From NCBI RefSeq assembly GCF_900108095.1, contig NZ_FNWL01000001.1:310001-374000 (forward strand): a stretch of 64,000 bases of DNA, in the 5' to 3' direction. The translations under genes were made by a program, and so were the position numbers. Positions 9,129-20,015 of this stretch are shown piece by piece. The stretch comes from Natronorubrum sediminis. GTDB taxonomy: Archaea > Halobacteriota > Halobacteria > Halobacteriales > Natrialbaceae. Below the pieces are notes generated by a model. It was given only the letters and a program-made list of their open reading frames with translations. It had not been told where the DNA came from and did not search any database. Within the stretch, counting starts at the first letter, position 1, and every line of letters starts with the position of its first letter.

Positions 9129-9467
9129 TCAGAACAACGAGAGTTCGCCGGTGACGCTGTCGACTCGGTCGTCCGCTGCTGGGCCCACGGCGAGGGTGGT
9201 GACGGTTCCGGGCTCGAGTTGGGTGTGTCCGGCGTCTCTGACGACGGCGTTTGGAATCCCCTCGCTGTCCGCGATGGCGGAGAGTTCGTGGAGTTGACGC
9301 TCGCTCTCTCCTTTGAGGACGACCTTCTTCTGGCCCCCCTGTTTCCACTGACTCCGCAGTTGCTTGTCAGCCTTCTCGTAGGCCGAGAGTGAGGCGTGTG
9401 CGACCTGTGCGGCGAGTTTTCCCTGTCCCATGCCGATGTCCGTCCGAGCGACGATGGCTTGTTTCAT
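9129..9467 (-). CDS. pth2: Peptidyl-tRNA hydrolase Pth2
   Basis: 112 aa. Pth2 releases peptides from stalled peptidyl-tRNA. Seen: start [20 protein letters not shown], then [13 protein letters not shown] and the C-terminal [19 protein letters not shown] with the conserved Thr/Gly-Pro segment. An upstream in-frame start at 9500 would add 11 non-conserved residues. The ATG at 9467 matches the family N-terminus and normal length, so it was chosen. Confidence 0.95.
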   Translation of the reverse strand: MKQAIVARTDIGMGQGKLAAQVAHASLSAYEKADKQLRSQWKQGGQKKVVLKGESERQLHELSAIADSEGIPNAVVRDAGHTQLEPGTVTTLAVGPAADDRVDSVTGELSLF

Positions 9468-9557
9468 GCGCGGACAAAATACGTCGACTCCTATAGCCAC
9501 AGCGAAAGCGACAGCGAGACCCGAACGGTTTTGGTGAACCGGTTTGTGTGCTGACGT

Positions 9558-10130
9558 ATGTCGACGACGCCGCTCGTCTCTCCCAGCGAGTACTTCGCTC
9601 GAGCGGACGCGTTCTCCCGTACGCGAACGGCCGGACTCGTGATCGGCTACTGGCTCGCGATCACCGTACTCGGACTCGTCTGGCGGATTGGGAGCGATTT
9701 CGGAGCGGACTCCGTGTCTATTACGTACCTGCTTCAGACGCTCGAGGCGACTCTGCTCTACTGGGTCGTTCCGACGGCCGTGCTGTACGGATTCGGCCGC
9801 GCTCTCAGCGCGGACCTTGAGCCAGCCCAGACGCTTTCCCTCGCAGCGTGGGGACTCGTCCCGCTGCTCGCGGGGGAACTCGTGACGAACGCCCTCCTCT
9901 CTGTGATCGTCGCACTCGAGATCGATCTGAGCGGCGTCCCGGTGGATCCCGATCTGTGGATTCTCGCGCCGCTCACGCTACTCGCGTGCGCCTGGGCGGC
10001 GGCAATCTGGCGCGGCGGGCTCTGGCACGGTATCGGACTCGATCGCTCGACGGCTACGACGACGGCCCTGCTCGCCGCGGGCGTCTGTGCCGCGTTGTTG
10101 CTCTTCCCGATGATTTCGGTGCTCATCTGA
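9558..10130 (+). CDS. YIP1-like membrane protein
   Basis: 190 aa with five probable membrane helices (about 27-47, 60-80, 90-115, 128-150, 165-190). Start [20 protein letters not shown] places a short cytoplasmic segment ahead of the first helix, as in haloarchaeal YIP1-family proteins. Function in archaea is unknown; family members elsewhere act in membrane trafficking. It is transcribed alone upstream of dcd, with an independent promoter-like box for dcd between them. Confidence 0.7.
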   Translation: MSTTPLVSPSEYFARADAFSRTRTAGLVIGYWLAITVLGLVWRIGSDFGADSVSITYLLQTLEATLLYWVVPTAVLYGFGRALSADLEPAQTLSLAAWGLVPLLAGELVTNALLSVIVALEIDLSGVPVDPDLWILAPLTLLACAWAAAIWRGGLWHGIGLDRSTATTTALLAAGVCAALLLFPMISVLI

Positions 10131-10173
10131 CTCCCTCGAGCCGAAGTGGTGATTCTCGAGTGAAGCCGAACCG

Positions 10174-10179
10174 TTTACA
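10174..10179 (+). promoter_or_regulatory. TATA-like box upstream of dcd
   Basis: TTTACA about 27 nt upstream of the dcd ATG at 10204. The spacing fits a leaderless transcript. The box is weak on its own. Confidence 0.4.
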
Positions 10180-10203
10180 CCACCCGCGTTCGACTGCTCG
10201 CGT

Positions 10204-10803
10204 ATGATCCTTTCCGACGCGGACATTCTGGCGCGCCTCGAGGCAGGAGACCTCGCCATCGAACCGCTAGACGATCCAGAGCTTCAGATTCAACCCGCGA
10301 GTGTCGACCTCAGATTGGGTCGGGAATTCCTCGAGTTCCAGCGGACGAACATCCCCTGTATCCATCCTAACTCTGAACAGGAAGTCGACGAGTACGTGAC
10401 GGAGACGATCGTCGAGGACGGCGACGATTTCATTCTCCACCCCGGCGATTTCGTCCTGGGGACCACCTACGAGCGCGTCGAAATTCCTGCGGACTTAATC
10501 GCCCACGTCGAAGGGCGCTCCTCGCTGGGTCGTCTCGCCGTCGTCGTCCACGCCACGGCAGGCCTCTGTGACCCCGGCTATCGCGGGCAGATCACCCTCG
10601 AGTTATCGAACCTCGGGACGGCACCCGTCGCGCTCACCCCCGGAATGCGCATTTCGCAGTTGACGTTCACCGAGTTGAAGACGGAAGCCGAGCGACCCTA
10701 CGGCAGCGACCGCGGCTCGAAGTACCAGGATCAAGACGGCCCGCAGGCCTCGAGAATCCAGAGCGACGACGAGTTCGGCGGCGACCAACTCGAGCGCGAG
10801 TAA
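10204..10803 (+). CDS. dcd: dCTP deaminase
   Basis: 199 aa. Deaminates dCTP to dUTP for dTMP synthesis. Seen: [19 protein letters not shown] at the start, [32 protein letters not shown] and [15 protein letters not shown], which hold the nucleotide-binding and catalytic Glu residues of the dUTPase/Dcd trimer family. The C-terminal tail [19 protein letters not shown] covers the active site in homologues. Length is normal. Confidence 0.95.
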   Translation: MILSDADILARLEAGDLAIEPLDDPELQIQPASVDLRLGREFLEFQRTNIPCIHPNSEQEVDEYVTETIVEDGDDFILHPGDFVLGTTYERVEIPADLIAHVEGRSSLGRLAVVVHATAGLCDPGYRGQITLELSNLGTAPVALTPGMRISQLTFTELKTEAERPYGSDRGSKYQDQDGPQASRIQSDDEFGGDQLERE

Positions 10804-10978
10804 CCCACTCGAGTGCTCGCTGCGTACAGAATACGGATAGTGGGACGGCTCCCTTTGGTGCGAGTGATTCGCCCTCGTGAGCGAGACGGACAGTCAGTCT
10901 CGAGAGCGACGGGAAGATTCGGTCTCTCACTCGAGATCGGACGCGAGACCGATACGCAGCGCTCGAGCGTAGACCGTC

Positions 10979-12547
10979 TCACTCCTCGAGTTTGTACTTC
11001 TGTATCTTTCCGCTCGTCGTTCGCGGGAGATCGTCGATGAGTTCGACTTCGCGGGGGTGTTTGTAACTCGCGACGCGCTCGAGGCAGTACTCTTTGATCT
11101 CCTCGTCCGTGATGTCCTCGCCTGCCTCGAACCCGTCGGCCGGGACGACGAACGCCTTCGGTACCTCGTTGCGTCGCTCGTCCGGAATCCCGACGACAGC
11201 CGCGTCCGCGACGGCGTCGTGCTCGAGGAGCAAATTCTCGAGTTCGCTGGGGTAGACGTTGTAGCCCGCAGTGTTGATCATGTGCTTCTTCCGGTCGACG
11301 ATTTCGTAGTAGTTCAGCCCGTCTCGCCGGGCAATATCACCGGTTCGGAAGTAGCCGTTCTCCGTAAATGCGGCGTCGGTGGCGTCAGGTAACTCGTGGT
11401 AGCCCTTCATCACCTGCGGGCCGCGCACGAGGAGTTCGCCCTCCTCGCCCGACGCGACTTCCTCGCCGCTCTCGTCGACGATCTTGCAGTCGGTGATCCG
11501 CAGCGGCTGTCCGATCGTCCCATGGCGCAGACCGAACGAGGATCCGGACTGGGTGTGCGTCGCGCCGTGGGTTTCGGTGAGGCCGTATCCTTCGGAGATA
11601 TCCACGCCGGCCGTCTCCTCGAATTGCTCCTGGACGGCCGTCGAGAGCTTCGCGCCACCTTCGGCGGCCGACTCGAGACTCGAGAGGTCGTACTCGCCGA
11701 AGTCGTCCGCGGCGACCATATCCGAGTACATCGTCGTCACGCCGACGAAGTGGGTGATCTCCTCGTCCTCGATCAGTTGCATACACTCCTGGGCGTCCCA
11801 CTCGAGGGCGCTCCGGAAGTAGCAGCTACCGCCCCCCGCGAGGGGCTGTAAGGCGGTGTGCGTAAAGCCCGTGATGTGATAGAGCGGCAGCCAGATGAGA
11901 CTCCGCACGTTCTCGGGTTCGACGTCGTCGTTCGAGGCCGCGAGCGTCCAGTTCACCTGCGAACGCGTGTTCTGGTGGGTCAACTGGACGCCCTTCGGTT
12001 TGCCCGTCGTCCCCGAGGTGTAGGGCAACAGGGCGACGTCGTCGTCCGCGCGTTCGACGAGCGTCGGCTCTCCGCGCACGTCCTCGAAGAACGTATCCTC
12101 GGGGTCGCGATCCATGTACTGGCTCTCGACGGTGATTACCTCGACGCCCCGTCCTGTCTCCTCGAGCGCCTGATCGACGACGGGTCGAAGCGCGGGGTGC
12201 GTGACGATGGCTTTCGCGTCGGTGTCCTCGAGCTGGTAGGACACCTCGCGGCGTTTGTACTGGGGATTGACCGGCGAGATGACGACGCCGGCCTTGAACG
12301 AACCGAGCGACGCGACGAGGTACTCCGGACAGTTCGGCAAGAACAGAAGCAACCGGTCGTCGGGCTCGAGTCCGAGGTCGTGGAGTCCGCCGGCGAATTC
12401 GGCCGTCCACGCCTCGAGTTCGGCGTGCGTGGTGCGCTCGTCGTGGTGTTCCATCGCCTGCCCATCCCCGTGGTGTGTGGCCGTCTCGTCGAAGAGTTTA
12501 CCAACGTTTCCCTCTCTGGCAGACTGGGCCACATCTGTAAGATCCAT
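10979..12547 (-). CDS. AMP-forming long-chain acyl-CoA synthetase family protein
   Basis: 522 aa. Activates a carboxylic acid to its CoA thioester through an acyl-AMP. Seen: A3 motif LPYTSGTTGKPKGVQLTHQN near residue 172, GYGLTETHGATH near 318, YFRTGDIARRDG near 399 and the C-terminal catalytic-lysine region RTTSGKIQKYKLEE. The substrate is not determinable; medium- or long-chain fatty acids or aromatic acids are possible. A strong TATA box (minus strand AATTTTATA) lies about 27 nt upstream of ATG 12547. Confidence 0.88.
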   Translation of the reverse strand: MDLTDVAQSAREGNVGKLFDETATHHGDGQAMEHHDERTTHAELEAWTAEFAGGLHDLGLEPDDRLLLFLPNCPEYLVASLGSFKAGVVISPVNPQYKRREVSYQLEDTDAKAIVTHPALRPVVDQALEETGRGVEVITVESQYMDRDPEDTFFEDVRGEPTLVERADDDVALLPYTSGTTGKPKGVQLTHQNTRSQVNWTLAASNDDVEPENVRSLIWLPLYHITGFTHTALQPLAGGGSCYFRSALEWDAQECMQLIEDEEITHFVGVTTMYSDMVAADDFGEYDLSSLESAAEGGAKLSTAVQEQFEETAGVDISEGYGLTETHGATHTQSGSSFGLRHGTIGQPLRITDCKIVDESGEEVASGEEGELLVRGPQVMKGYHELPDATDAAFTENGYFRTGDIARRDGLNYYEIVDRKKHMINTAGYNVYPSELENLLLEHDAVADAAVVGIPDERRNEVPKAFVVPADGFEAGEDITDEEIKEYCLERVASYKHPREVELIDDLPRTTSGKIQKYKLEE

Positions 12548-12570
12548 GGCGGACGTTACCGAGGTTCACC

Positions 12571-12577
12571 TATAAAA
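12571..12577 (-). promoter_or_regulatory. TATA box upstream of the acyl-CoA synthetase
   Basis: Minus strand TTTTATA, centred 27 nt upstream of the ATG at 12547. One of the clearest TATA boxes in the window. Confidence 0.55.
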
Positions 12578-12736
12578 TTTCTCGTTGACGATACCTTCGC
12601 CCAAAATAGACCTCCATTTCTCGACGAGACTCCTCGCTCAGCTCAGTGTGAGCCTGACGAGTCAGCCGTTCCGCGGTCAGTGGCGTCGAGACACCATTCA
12701 ATACTGTTAAGGACGCGTGTCTGGACGATATTCTCG

Positions 12737-13486
12737 ATGGTCCGACAGGTCGTGTCTCGGTTCCGCGAGCGCGTCGACGTCGTCGACGTGGGTGCCCTAA
12801 TCGTCTTCCTCGGCGTCTTCTCGGCGGCTGGAATGGATTCCGCTGCGGTTTCGATTCTCCTCGGGATCGTCGTGGTCGCGCCAGTGCTCCGAGCGACGAT
12901 GGATGCACTCGGACTCGACCTCGGCCCGGTACTCGCGAAGGCGATCCTCGGAGCAATCGTCGCTGTCGCGGGTATCCATGGCTCCTCGAGTGGCGACCTG
13001 TGGCTCGGCGGCGCACTTCTCGCGCTCGGCGGCTGGCTTCTATTGGACGCCGTCGACACGTGGCGACACCCTGACGATGGCGACGACACGGCGAATTCGG
13101 ACGTCGACGCAACTACTGTGAGCATCGACGCAACCAACGCGAAAGCCGACACGGCCAACACAGACGGTGAGCCAACCGACGAAGACGATATGTCCAACGA
13201 GGAGGTGTACCTCGTCGGCGAGCACAACCGCTGGCTCATCGAGGCGCTCCGCGAGGCCGACCGACCGCTCACCGCCGCAGAAATCAAATCCGAGACGGGA
13301 CTCACCGACGAGGACTTCGAGCGCCTGCTCGAGATCCACGGCGAGTCAGGGCCGATCGAACGCGTCGGCACCGGCTATACGATCGACGAGTCCGAGATGG
13401 GTGCTCAGGCGATGGTTAAATCCGTCGCTCGAGGAGCCGGTGGTCGCGTCCTTCGGCCGCTTCGCGTCTTTCGCCCCTCCGGTTGA
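12737..13486 (+). CDS. Membrane protein with cytoplasmic winged-helix-like C-terminus
   Basis: 249 aa from ATG 12737. Seen: three or four hydrophobic segments (about 15-110), a Thr/Asp-rich linker (about 115-150), then EHNRWLIEALREADRPLTAAE and ETGLTDEDFERLLEIHGES, which look like a winged helix-turn-helix. Such an arrangement could be a membrane-tethered regulator. An open frame extends far upstream in the same phase, but it is antisense to the acyl-CoA synthetase; the ATG at 12737 starts just before the first hydrophobic stretch. No named family recognised. Confidence 0.6.
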   Translation: MVRQVVSRFRERVDVVDVGALIVFLGVFSAAGMDSAAVSILLGIVVVAPVLRATMDALGLDLGPVLAKAILGAIVAVAGIHGSSSGDLWLGGALLALGGWLLLDAVDTWRHPDDGDDTANSDVDATTVSIDATNAKADTANTDGEPTDEDDMSNEEVYLVGEHNRWLIEALREADRPLTAAEIKSETGLTDEDFERLLEIHGESGPIERVGTGYTIDESEMGAQAMVKSVARGAGGRVLRPLRVFRPSG

Positions 13487-13508
13487 GCAGGCGTCGCTCG
13501 GCCGCACC

Positions 13509-14069
13509 TTACTCGCCGTCGTGTGCTCCGTCCGCCGATTCGACGCGCTTGCCGGTCTCCATCGGAACGACGCGTCGGTCGGCGTCTTCCCACTCGCGCT
13601 CGAGTTCGCGCCCGTCGAACAGGCGGTCGAGAAAGACGGCGAGTCCGGCGACTTCGGAGTGTGGTTGGTTCGTGACGCCGACGTTCCAGTCGGCTTCCTC
13701 GTAGACGTCGAAGGGGACCTTTTCGGCACCGACGACTACGAGAATCGGTTCGCCGTCGCGCTGATGGGCGTCACGAATCTCGCTTTCGACGTCCTGTACT
13801 CGCTCGCCGTACATCGTGAGGTGGACGACCCGCCCCTCCCAGTTGCGGATGATCCGCTGTGGGGAGTCGGTCAGTTCGACCTCGAACGGTCCGCCGAAGC
13901 GGTCGGTAATGTCCGCGACGGTGTCTCTGGACTGGCCGGCGTTGTCGGGGACCCAGACGCGGTCAGCACCCAGTGCCCGCGCCGTCAGGCCCACGTGGGT
14001 CGTCATCCGCTCGTCTCGGCCGGGTCGGTGGCCCAGTCGAAGGACGGCGACCTCGCTCTCGTCGTGCAT
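13509..14069 (-). CDS. trm56: tRNA (cytidine(56)-2'-O)-methyltransferase
   Basis: 186 aa. Archaeal Trm56 methylates the ribose of C56 in the T loop. It is a SPOUT enzyme using S-adenosylmethionine. Seen: start MHDESEVAVLRLGHRPGRDE, then MTTHVGLTARALGADRVWV and VVVGAEKVPFDVYEEADWNV followed by VTNQPHSEVAGLAVFLDRL, the knotted SAM site. Length is normal. A strong inverted repeat ends one nucleotide before its start codon. Confidence 0.92.
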   Translation of the reverse strand: MHDESEVAVLRLGHRPGRDERMTTHVGLTARALGADRVWVPDNAGQSRDTVADITDRFGGPFEVELTDSPQRIIRNWEGRVVHLTMYGERVQDVESEIRDAHQRDGEPILVVVGAEKVPFDVYEEADWNVGVTNQPHSEVAGLAVFLDRLFDGRELEREWEDADRRVVPMETGKRVESADGAHDGE

Positions 14070-14070
14070 G

Positions 14071-14099
14071 CCCTAACCCACTCTCGGGTGAGGTTAGGG
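14071..14099 (-). promoter_or_regulatory. Inverted repeat abutting the trm56 start codon
   Basis: CCCTAACC at 14071-14078 pairs perfectly with GGTTAGGG at 14092-14099, and inner CAC/GTG bases extend the stem with one bulge. Position 14070 is the only base between this hairpin and the trm56 ATG. It could be a translation-controlling leader hairpin or a protein-binding dyad. Confidence 0.5.
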
Positions 14100-14194
14100 G
14101 GTTTCGTTTTGGCGAGCCGTTCCAGACGGTGCGCTCGAGGAACATCGGCTGAACGGGCTGTCTGCCAGCGGACAACGACGGTGGCCACTGAACG

Positions 14195-14201
14195 ATAAAT
14201 A
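14195..14201 (+). promoter_or_regulatory. TATA-like box upstream of the cupin gene
   Basis: ATAAATA about 26-29 nt upstream of the ATG at 14224. Consistent with a leaderless haloarchaeal promoter. Confidence 0.45.
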
Positions 14202-14223
14202 GTCTCTCCGCGATATCCGTGGT

Positions 14224-14706
14224 ATGAACAAAATCAACGAGGATGCCGTCGACTGGGACGAGTACGACCCCGACAACGAGGACACCCGCTTTCGACGCAA
14301 GACACTCTCGAGTGCCGTCGACGCGACGGATCTCGGTTGTAGCCTCTACGAACTCCCGCCGGGGAAGCGCTCGTGGCCCTTCCACTATCACACGGCAAAC
14401 GAGGAGGCGGTGTACGTTCTCGCCGGTGGGGGGATGCTTCGGGCCGCCGACGGCGAAGCCCCGCTAACGGCGGGCGACTTCGTCACCCTCCCGGCGGACG
14501 AACGCGGCGGCCATCGAATCGTCAACGATAGCGACGAGCCACTCCGATATCTAATGCTCTCGACGATGAACGAACCGGATATCACGGTCTATCCCGAGAT
14601 GGAGAAATTCGGCGTCTACGTCGGCTCGCCCCCGGGCGGCCGCGACGAACGGTCGCTCGAGGGTTACTACCGTCTCGACGACGAGGTGGAGTATTGGGGG
14701 GAGTGA
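14224..14706 (+). CDS. Cupin-domain protein
   Basis: 160 aa. Seen: a single cupin barrel with motif 1 WPFHYHTANEEAVYVLAGGG near residues 56-75 (metal-binding His and Glu) and motif 2 ADERGGHRIVNDSDEP near 94-109. Proteins of this type are often annotated as sugar-binding or uncharacterised cupins. The substrate cannot be told. It is monocistronic, with its own TATA-like box, convergent with nothing and divergent from trm56. Confidence 0.8.
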   Translation: MNKINEDAVDWDEYDPDNEDTRFRRKTLSSAVDATDLGCSLYELPPGKRSWPFHYHTANEEAVYVLAGGGMLRAADGEAPLTAGDFVTLPADERGGHRIVNDSDEPLRYLMLSTMNEPDITVYPEMEKFGVYVGSPPGGRDERSLEGYYRLDDEVEYWGE

Positions 14707-14794
14707 CCGCTGTCCGACCGTCGATAGGCTTTTTCGGTCCCGTGCGAAAGAGTCACGCGATGGTTGACACAGGGAACGGGCGGGTGATCGCGCG

Positions 14795-15013
14795 ATGACG
14801 AACGTCGCCGAGTGGATCCGACAGGCACGCGAGGATCGGTGGGGGATTCTCGTCGACCTCGTGTTCGCTATCGTTTGGGTGACGATGGTCGACCTGCTCT
14901 TTCGCATTCTCGAGGGCCCAGACTGGGCGTACTATCTGTTCATGCTCGCCGGCATCGTCGCCTACTTCGGCTTTTTCATCAGCCTCGAGATGGCGACGAC
15001 GAATCGAGAGTGA
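14795..15013 (+). CDS. Small two-helix membrane protein
   Basis: 72 aa. Seen: an amphipathic start MTNVAEWIRQAREDRWGILVD, then hydrophobic segments near 20-42 and 46-66. Probably a small inner-membrane protein of a conserved haloarchaeal type. No function known. The gene is convergent with the UspA gene at 15091. Confidence 0.6.
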   Translation: MTNVAEWIRQAREDRWGILVDLVFAIVWVTMVDLLFRILEGPDWAYYLFMLAGIVAYFGFFISLEMATTNRE

Positions 15014-15090
15014 GCGGAAAACCAGCCTTTAGGACCCGTGCCGACTCGAGTGAGATCACAGGAGGTGTCTCGTGTCGGCCGCGTCGTGCG

Positions 15091-15549
15091 TCAGTCTTTC
15101 CGAACGTCGACGACGAGGACCGGGATGTCCGTCGTTCGTAGCGTTCGCTCGGCGACGCTGCCCAGGAGTGCTCGCCGAACACCGCCACGACCGGCAGACC
15201 CCATCACGATCAGATTGACCCCGTTGTCGTCGGCATATTTTGCGATCTGTCGATGGGGCTGCCCGCCGACGATCGATTCGGTCACGCCGAGACCGTGCTC
15301 TGTTGCTTGCTCAGCAACGTACTCGAGTGCCGTTCTGGCTCGAGCCTCGAGTTCGGGCATCTCGTCGAATCGACCCGCGTGAATTCGGTCGACTTGTTCG
15401 GCGCCGAGCGTGATATCCATCGTGCTCGTGTCGACGACGTACAGCGCGTGGACGTCGGCGTCGTACTTCTCAGCGATGTCGACCGCGTGGTCGATCGCGT
15501 TCTCCGCAACGTCGCTTCCGTCGGTTGGAACGAGAATCGTGTCGTACAT
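15091..15549 (-). CDS. UspA-family universal stress protein
   Basis: 152 aa. Seen: start MYDTILVPTDGSDVAENAID and the ATP-binding signature MGSAGRGGVRRALLGSVAER near 118-137, so this is the nucleotide-binding class. It begins 2 nt after the symporter stop codon and is probably the last gene of the DUF4212-symporter-usp transcript. Uspa proteins in haloarchaea often accompany transporters and may gate them. That link is inference from neighbourhood. Confidence 0.88.
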   Translation of the reverse strand: MYDTILVPTDGSDVAENAIDHAVDIAEKYDADVHALYVVDTSTMDITLGAEQVDRIHAGRFDEMPELEARARTALEYVAEQATEHGLGVTESIVGGQPHRQIAKYADDNGVNLIVMGSAGRGGVRRALLGSVAERTLRTTDIPVLVVDVRKD

Positions 15550-15551
15550 GG

Positions 15552-17306
15552 TTACTCCTCCGTCTCAGGCTCGCCATCGGTGGCGTCGTCTGCTGGTCGA
15601 TCGCCGGCGTCGGTCGTCGATCCACCGTCGGCCACTCCGTCCTCGAGGCCGCCGTCGGTCGCGATGTCCTCTGCCGATTCCATCTGTTGCATCGGCTCGG
15701 GGCTGTGACACTGTCGAACGAGTCGCTTGACGTCTTCGGGTGGCTCGTCCGTGAGCACCGAGACGACGATGATCACGCTGAAGACGATCGGGACGCCGAG
15801 CAGCGCGGAGGACGTTCCGGGCAACCACGTCGCGACTGCCGGGATGACTGCTTCTTCGACGCCGGTGTACATCGGAATCGCCGTGTCGTTGAGAATTGCG
15901 CCGAACGAAAGGACGATTCCCGCGAGCATGCCGGCGATTGCGCCCTCCTTGGTCGTGTTCTCCCACCAGAGGCCGAGGAAGAACACGGGGAAGAAGATAC
16001 TGCCGGCGATGGCGAACGCCATTGCGACGAGTTCGCCGATGAGCGCTGGCGGATTGAGGCCGATGAGCGTCACGAGCGCACCGATTCCGAGAATTGTCGC
16101 TCGACCGACGATCATCTGCTCGCGCTGAGTCGCGTTGTCCTTGTAGAGATTCGTGTAGATGTCGTGTGCCGCTGCCGACGAAGCCGTGATGAACAACCCG
16201 GCGGTCGTCGCGAGCGCCGCGGCGACTGCACCCGCGGCGACCAGTCCGACTAGCCACTCCGGCAGGTCAGCCAGTTGCGTCGTGAGGACGACGAGTGCGT
16301 CGGCTTCGATACCGAGCATCTCCGCGTCGCCGGTGGCGAAGCCCTCAATATCGGTCACTTCCTCGTTGTAGAGCAAGCCACCGAACGCAGCGTAGGCAGC
16401 CGTTCCCCAGTACAGCAGGCAGATGAAGAACAGGCCCCAGACGGTCGACCAGCGGGCCGTCCGCTCGTTTTCGACCGTGTAGAACCGGACGAGCACGTGT
16501 GGGAGCCCGCAGGTCCCGACGATCAGGCTGAACGCCAACGCGATCCAGCCGTAGTAGCCCGCGGCGGCAAACGGCTCGACGAACTGCGTCTCGATTTCGG
16601 CGGCCGCCGAGACCTCGGATCCGAACTCGAGGTAGGGCAGGACGGTCGAGTAGCCCTGTGACCAGCCGACGGCGTAGAGGCCGAGCGTGAAGGCGATGAT
16701 GAGGATGACGTACTGGATGGCCATGTTCTTCGTCGTCCCGAGCATCCCCGAGAGGGCGACGTAGGCGATGGTGACGCCCATCAACAGGATGACGCCCATC
16801 TCGTAGGAGATGCCGAAGATGTACTGAGCCATCAGCCCCATTCCGCTGGCCTGGCCGATCGCGTAGGTGAACGCGATCGCGAGCGTCGTGAACGCCGCAA
16901 TTCCGCGCGCCCAATCGGAGTAGAACCGGTCTCCGACGAAGTCGGGGGCGGTGTACTTTCCGAACCGGCGGAACTGCGCGGCCAGGAAGATGAGCAGGAT
17001 GAAGTACCCCGTCGTCCAGCCGACGACGTACGCCAACCCGAAGTACCCCGAGAGGGCGACGAGCGACGCGACGCCGAGGTAGGAGGCCGCACTCATCCAG
17101 TTCGCTCCGATCGCCATCCCGTTCTCGATCGATCCGATCGAGCGGCCGGCGACCCACAGTTCGTCGACTGCGGCAACTCGGAAGAAGTAGCCGACACCGA
17201 GGAACAAAATGAGCATGGCAGCCACCGTCAACGCCGGTACGAGTTTGAACTCACCGACGTCGAGGGCCGTCTCCTGCAGAATCACCGGATCGACCGCTTC
17301 GATCAT
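15552..17306 (-). CDS. Sodium:solute symporter (SSS family), probable acetate/monocarboxylate uptake
   Basis: 584 aa with about 13 membrane helices and an acidic C-terminal tail of about 50 residues. Seen: VAGRSIGSIENGMAIGANWM near residue 52 and the helix AAALATTAGLFITASSAAAH near 360, typical of SSS (LeuT-fold) transporters of the ActP/MctP group. It starts with an ATGA overlap on the DUF4212 gene, the standard two-subunit arrangement. The adjacent acetyl-CoA synthetase suggests acetate or a short monocarboxylate as substrate, which is inference. Confidence 0.88.
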   Translation of the reverse strand: MIEAVDPVILQETALDVGEFKLVPALTVAAMLILFLGVGYFFRVAAVDELWVAGRSIGSIENGMAIGANWMSAASYLGVASLVALSGYFGLAYVVGWTTGYFILLIFLAAQFRRFGKYTAPDFVGDRFYSDWARGIAAFTTLAIAFTYAIGQASGMGLMAQYIFGISYEMGVILLMGVTIAYVALSGMLGTTKNMAIQYVILIIAFTLGLYAVGWSQGYSTVLPYLEFGSEVSAAAEIETQFVEPFAAAGYYGWIALAFSLIVGTCGLPHVLVRFYTVENERTARWSTVWGLFFICLLYWGTAAYAAFGGLLYNEEVTDIEGFATGDAEMLGIEADALVVLTTQLADLPEWLVGLVAAGAVAAALATTAGLFITASSAAAHDIYTNLYKDNATQREQMIVGRATILGIGALVTLIGLNPPALIGELVAMAFAIAGSIFFPVFFLGLWWENTTKEGAIAGMLAGIVLSFGAILNDTAIPMYTGVEEAVIPAVATWLPGTSSALLGVPIVFSVIIVVSVLTDEPPEDVKRLVRQCHSPEPMQQMESAEDIATDGGLEDGVADGGSTTDAGDRPADDATDGEPETEE

Positions 17307-17707
17307 GGTTCACCTCCGTCCGCAGCGACGGTTCCGTCGGATTCCGCCGCTTCTTCGTGTGAAATTCCGTACTTCGTATCCAGTCGGTCCCGTTGCATCG
17401 CGTAGCCGACCGAGAGCAACAACGCGCCAAGCGGTGTAACGATCGCCGCCAGGAAGAAGTGCAGCGGGAAGCCCCCGAGGACAGTCGTCTCGGTCATGAA
17501 CTCCGGCGCGAACAGAATTGCCGTCGTCGGTCCGAACACAACGACGATCCACGCGACGAACGAGAGCCAGATCACGCGCAAGTGATCCCGCATGAACGGC
17601 GTCGCCGGCTTGAAGATATTTATTTCCTTATCGAGGTACGCTTCGGTCTTGACGCCGCCGTCCGTTTCGGCGGCGTGCTCCGTATCTTGGCTGGTATTAT
17701 CTGACAT
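17303..17707 (-). CDS. DUF4212 small subunit of the solute symporter
   Basis: 134 aa. Seen: a Thr/Glu-rich N-terminus, YLDKEINIFKPATPFMRDH, then two membrane helices (about 45-70 and 80-108) with GGFPLHFFLAAIVTPLGALL. This is the DUF4212 protein that precedes VC_2705-type sodium/solute symporters, and the stop codon overlaps the symporter start. It likely assists symporter assembly or acts as a subunit. A hairpin upstream separates it from acs. Confidence 0.87.
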   Translation of the reverse strand: MSDNTSQDTEHAAETDGGVKTEAYLDKEINIFKPATPFMRDHLRVIWLSFVAWIVVVFGPTTAILFAPEFMTETTVLGGFPLHFFLAAIVTPLGALLLSVGYAMQRDRLDTKYGISHEEAAESDGTVAADGGEP

Positions 17708-17730
17708 ATTCTGAGAGTTTGGTATGTTTG

Positions 17731-17757
17731 TCGTCTTTTAGTTGAAAAAAGAACGAC
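17731..17757 (-). terminator. Hairpin with T run after acs
   Basis: GTCGTCTTTT near 17731-17740 can pair with AAAAAAGAACGAC near 17745-17757. On the minus strand the transcript of acs would end in a run of U within 5-20 nt of its stop codon. It could terminate acs and insulate the DUF4212 unit. Confidence 0.4.
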
Positions 17758-17761
17758 GTGG

Positions 17762-19738
<1,977 letters not shown>

Positions 19739-19764
19739 GATACACCATTCCAATAGACTACGGG

Positions 19765-19773
19765 TATAGTAAA
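19765..19773 (-). promoter_or_regulatory. TATA-like box upstream of acs
   Basis: Minus strand TTTACTATA centred about 31 nt upstream of ATG 19738. It supports that start codon and a leaderless mRNA. The remainder of the gap up to 20015 holds AT-rich stretches (for example around 19832-19856) but no gene I can support. Confidence 0.5.
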
Positions 19774-20015
19774 TGCGCCATCTAGGTGTACAAAACGGGA
19801 TCGAAAACGAAGTGGTCAAGTGACGAACGGCGAATATATTAGGGAGTTATATCTGGTTATACCGGCCGACATTCTCGCCTCTCCGCTGGTACGACACGAC
19901 ACGTCACCCGTTGGCTGCCAGCGTTCGAGGACGACATCACGAGAAAACGGAACTCGCTCTAGAAGCTTAGTGTCTGTTTCGGACGAGAGACTGCAAGTGC
20001 TAGATTCGAGTTCGA

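Noticed and set aside
9468..9500. Upstream start for pth2
   Set aside because: Eleven extra residues not conserved; [10 protein letters not shown] is the family start.
11858..12736. Upstream extension of the membrane/winged-helix protein
   Set aside because: It is antisense to the acyl-CoA synthetase, and the hydrophobic protein begins at ATG 12737.
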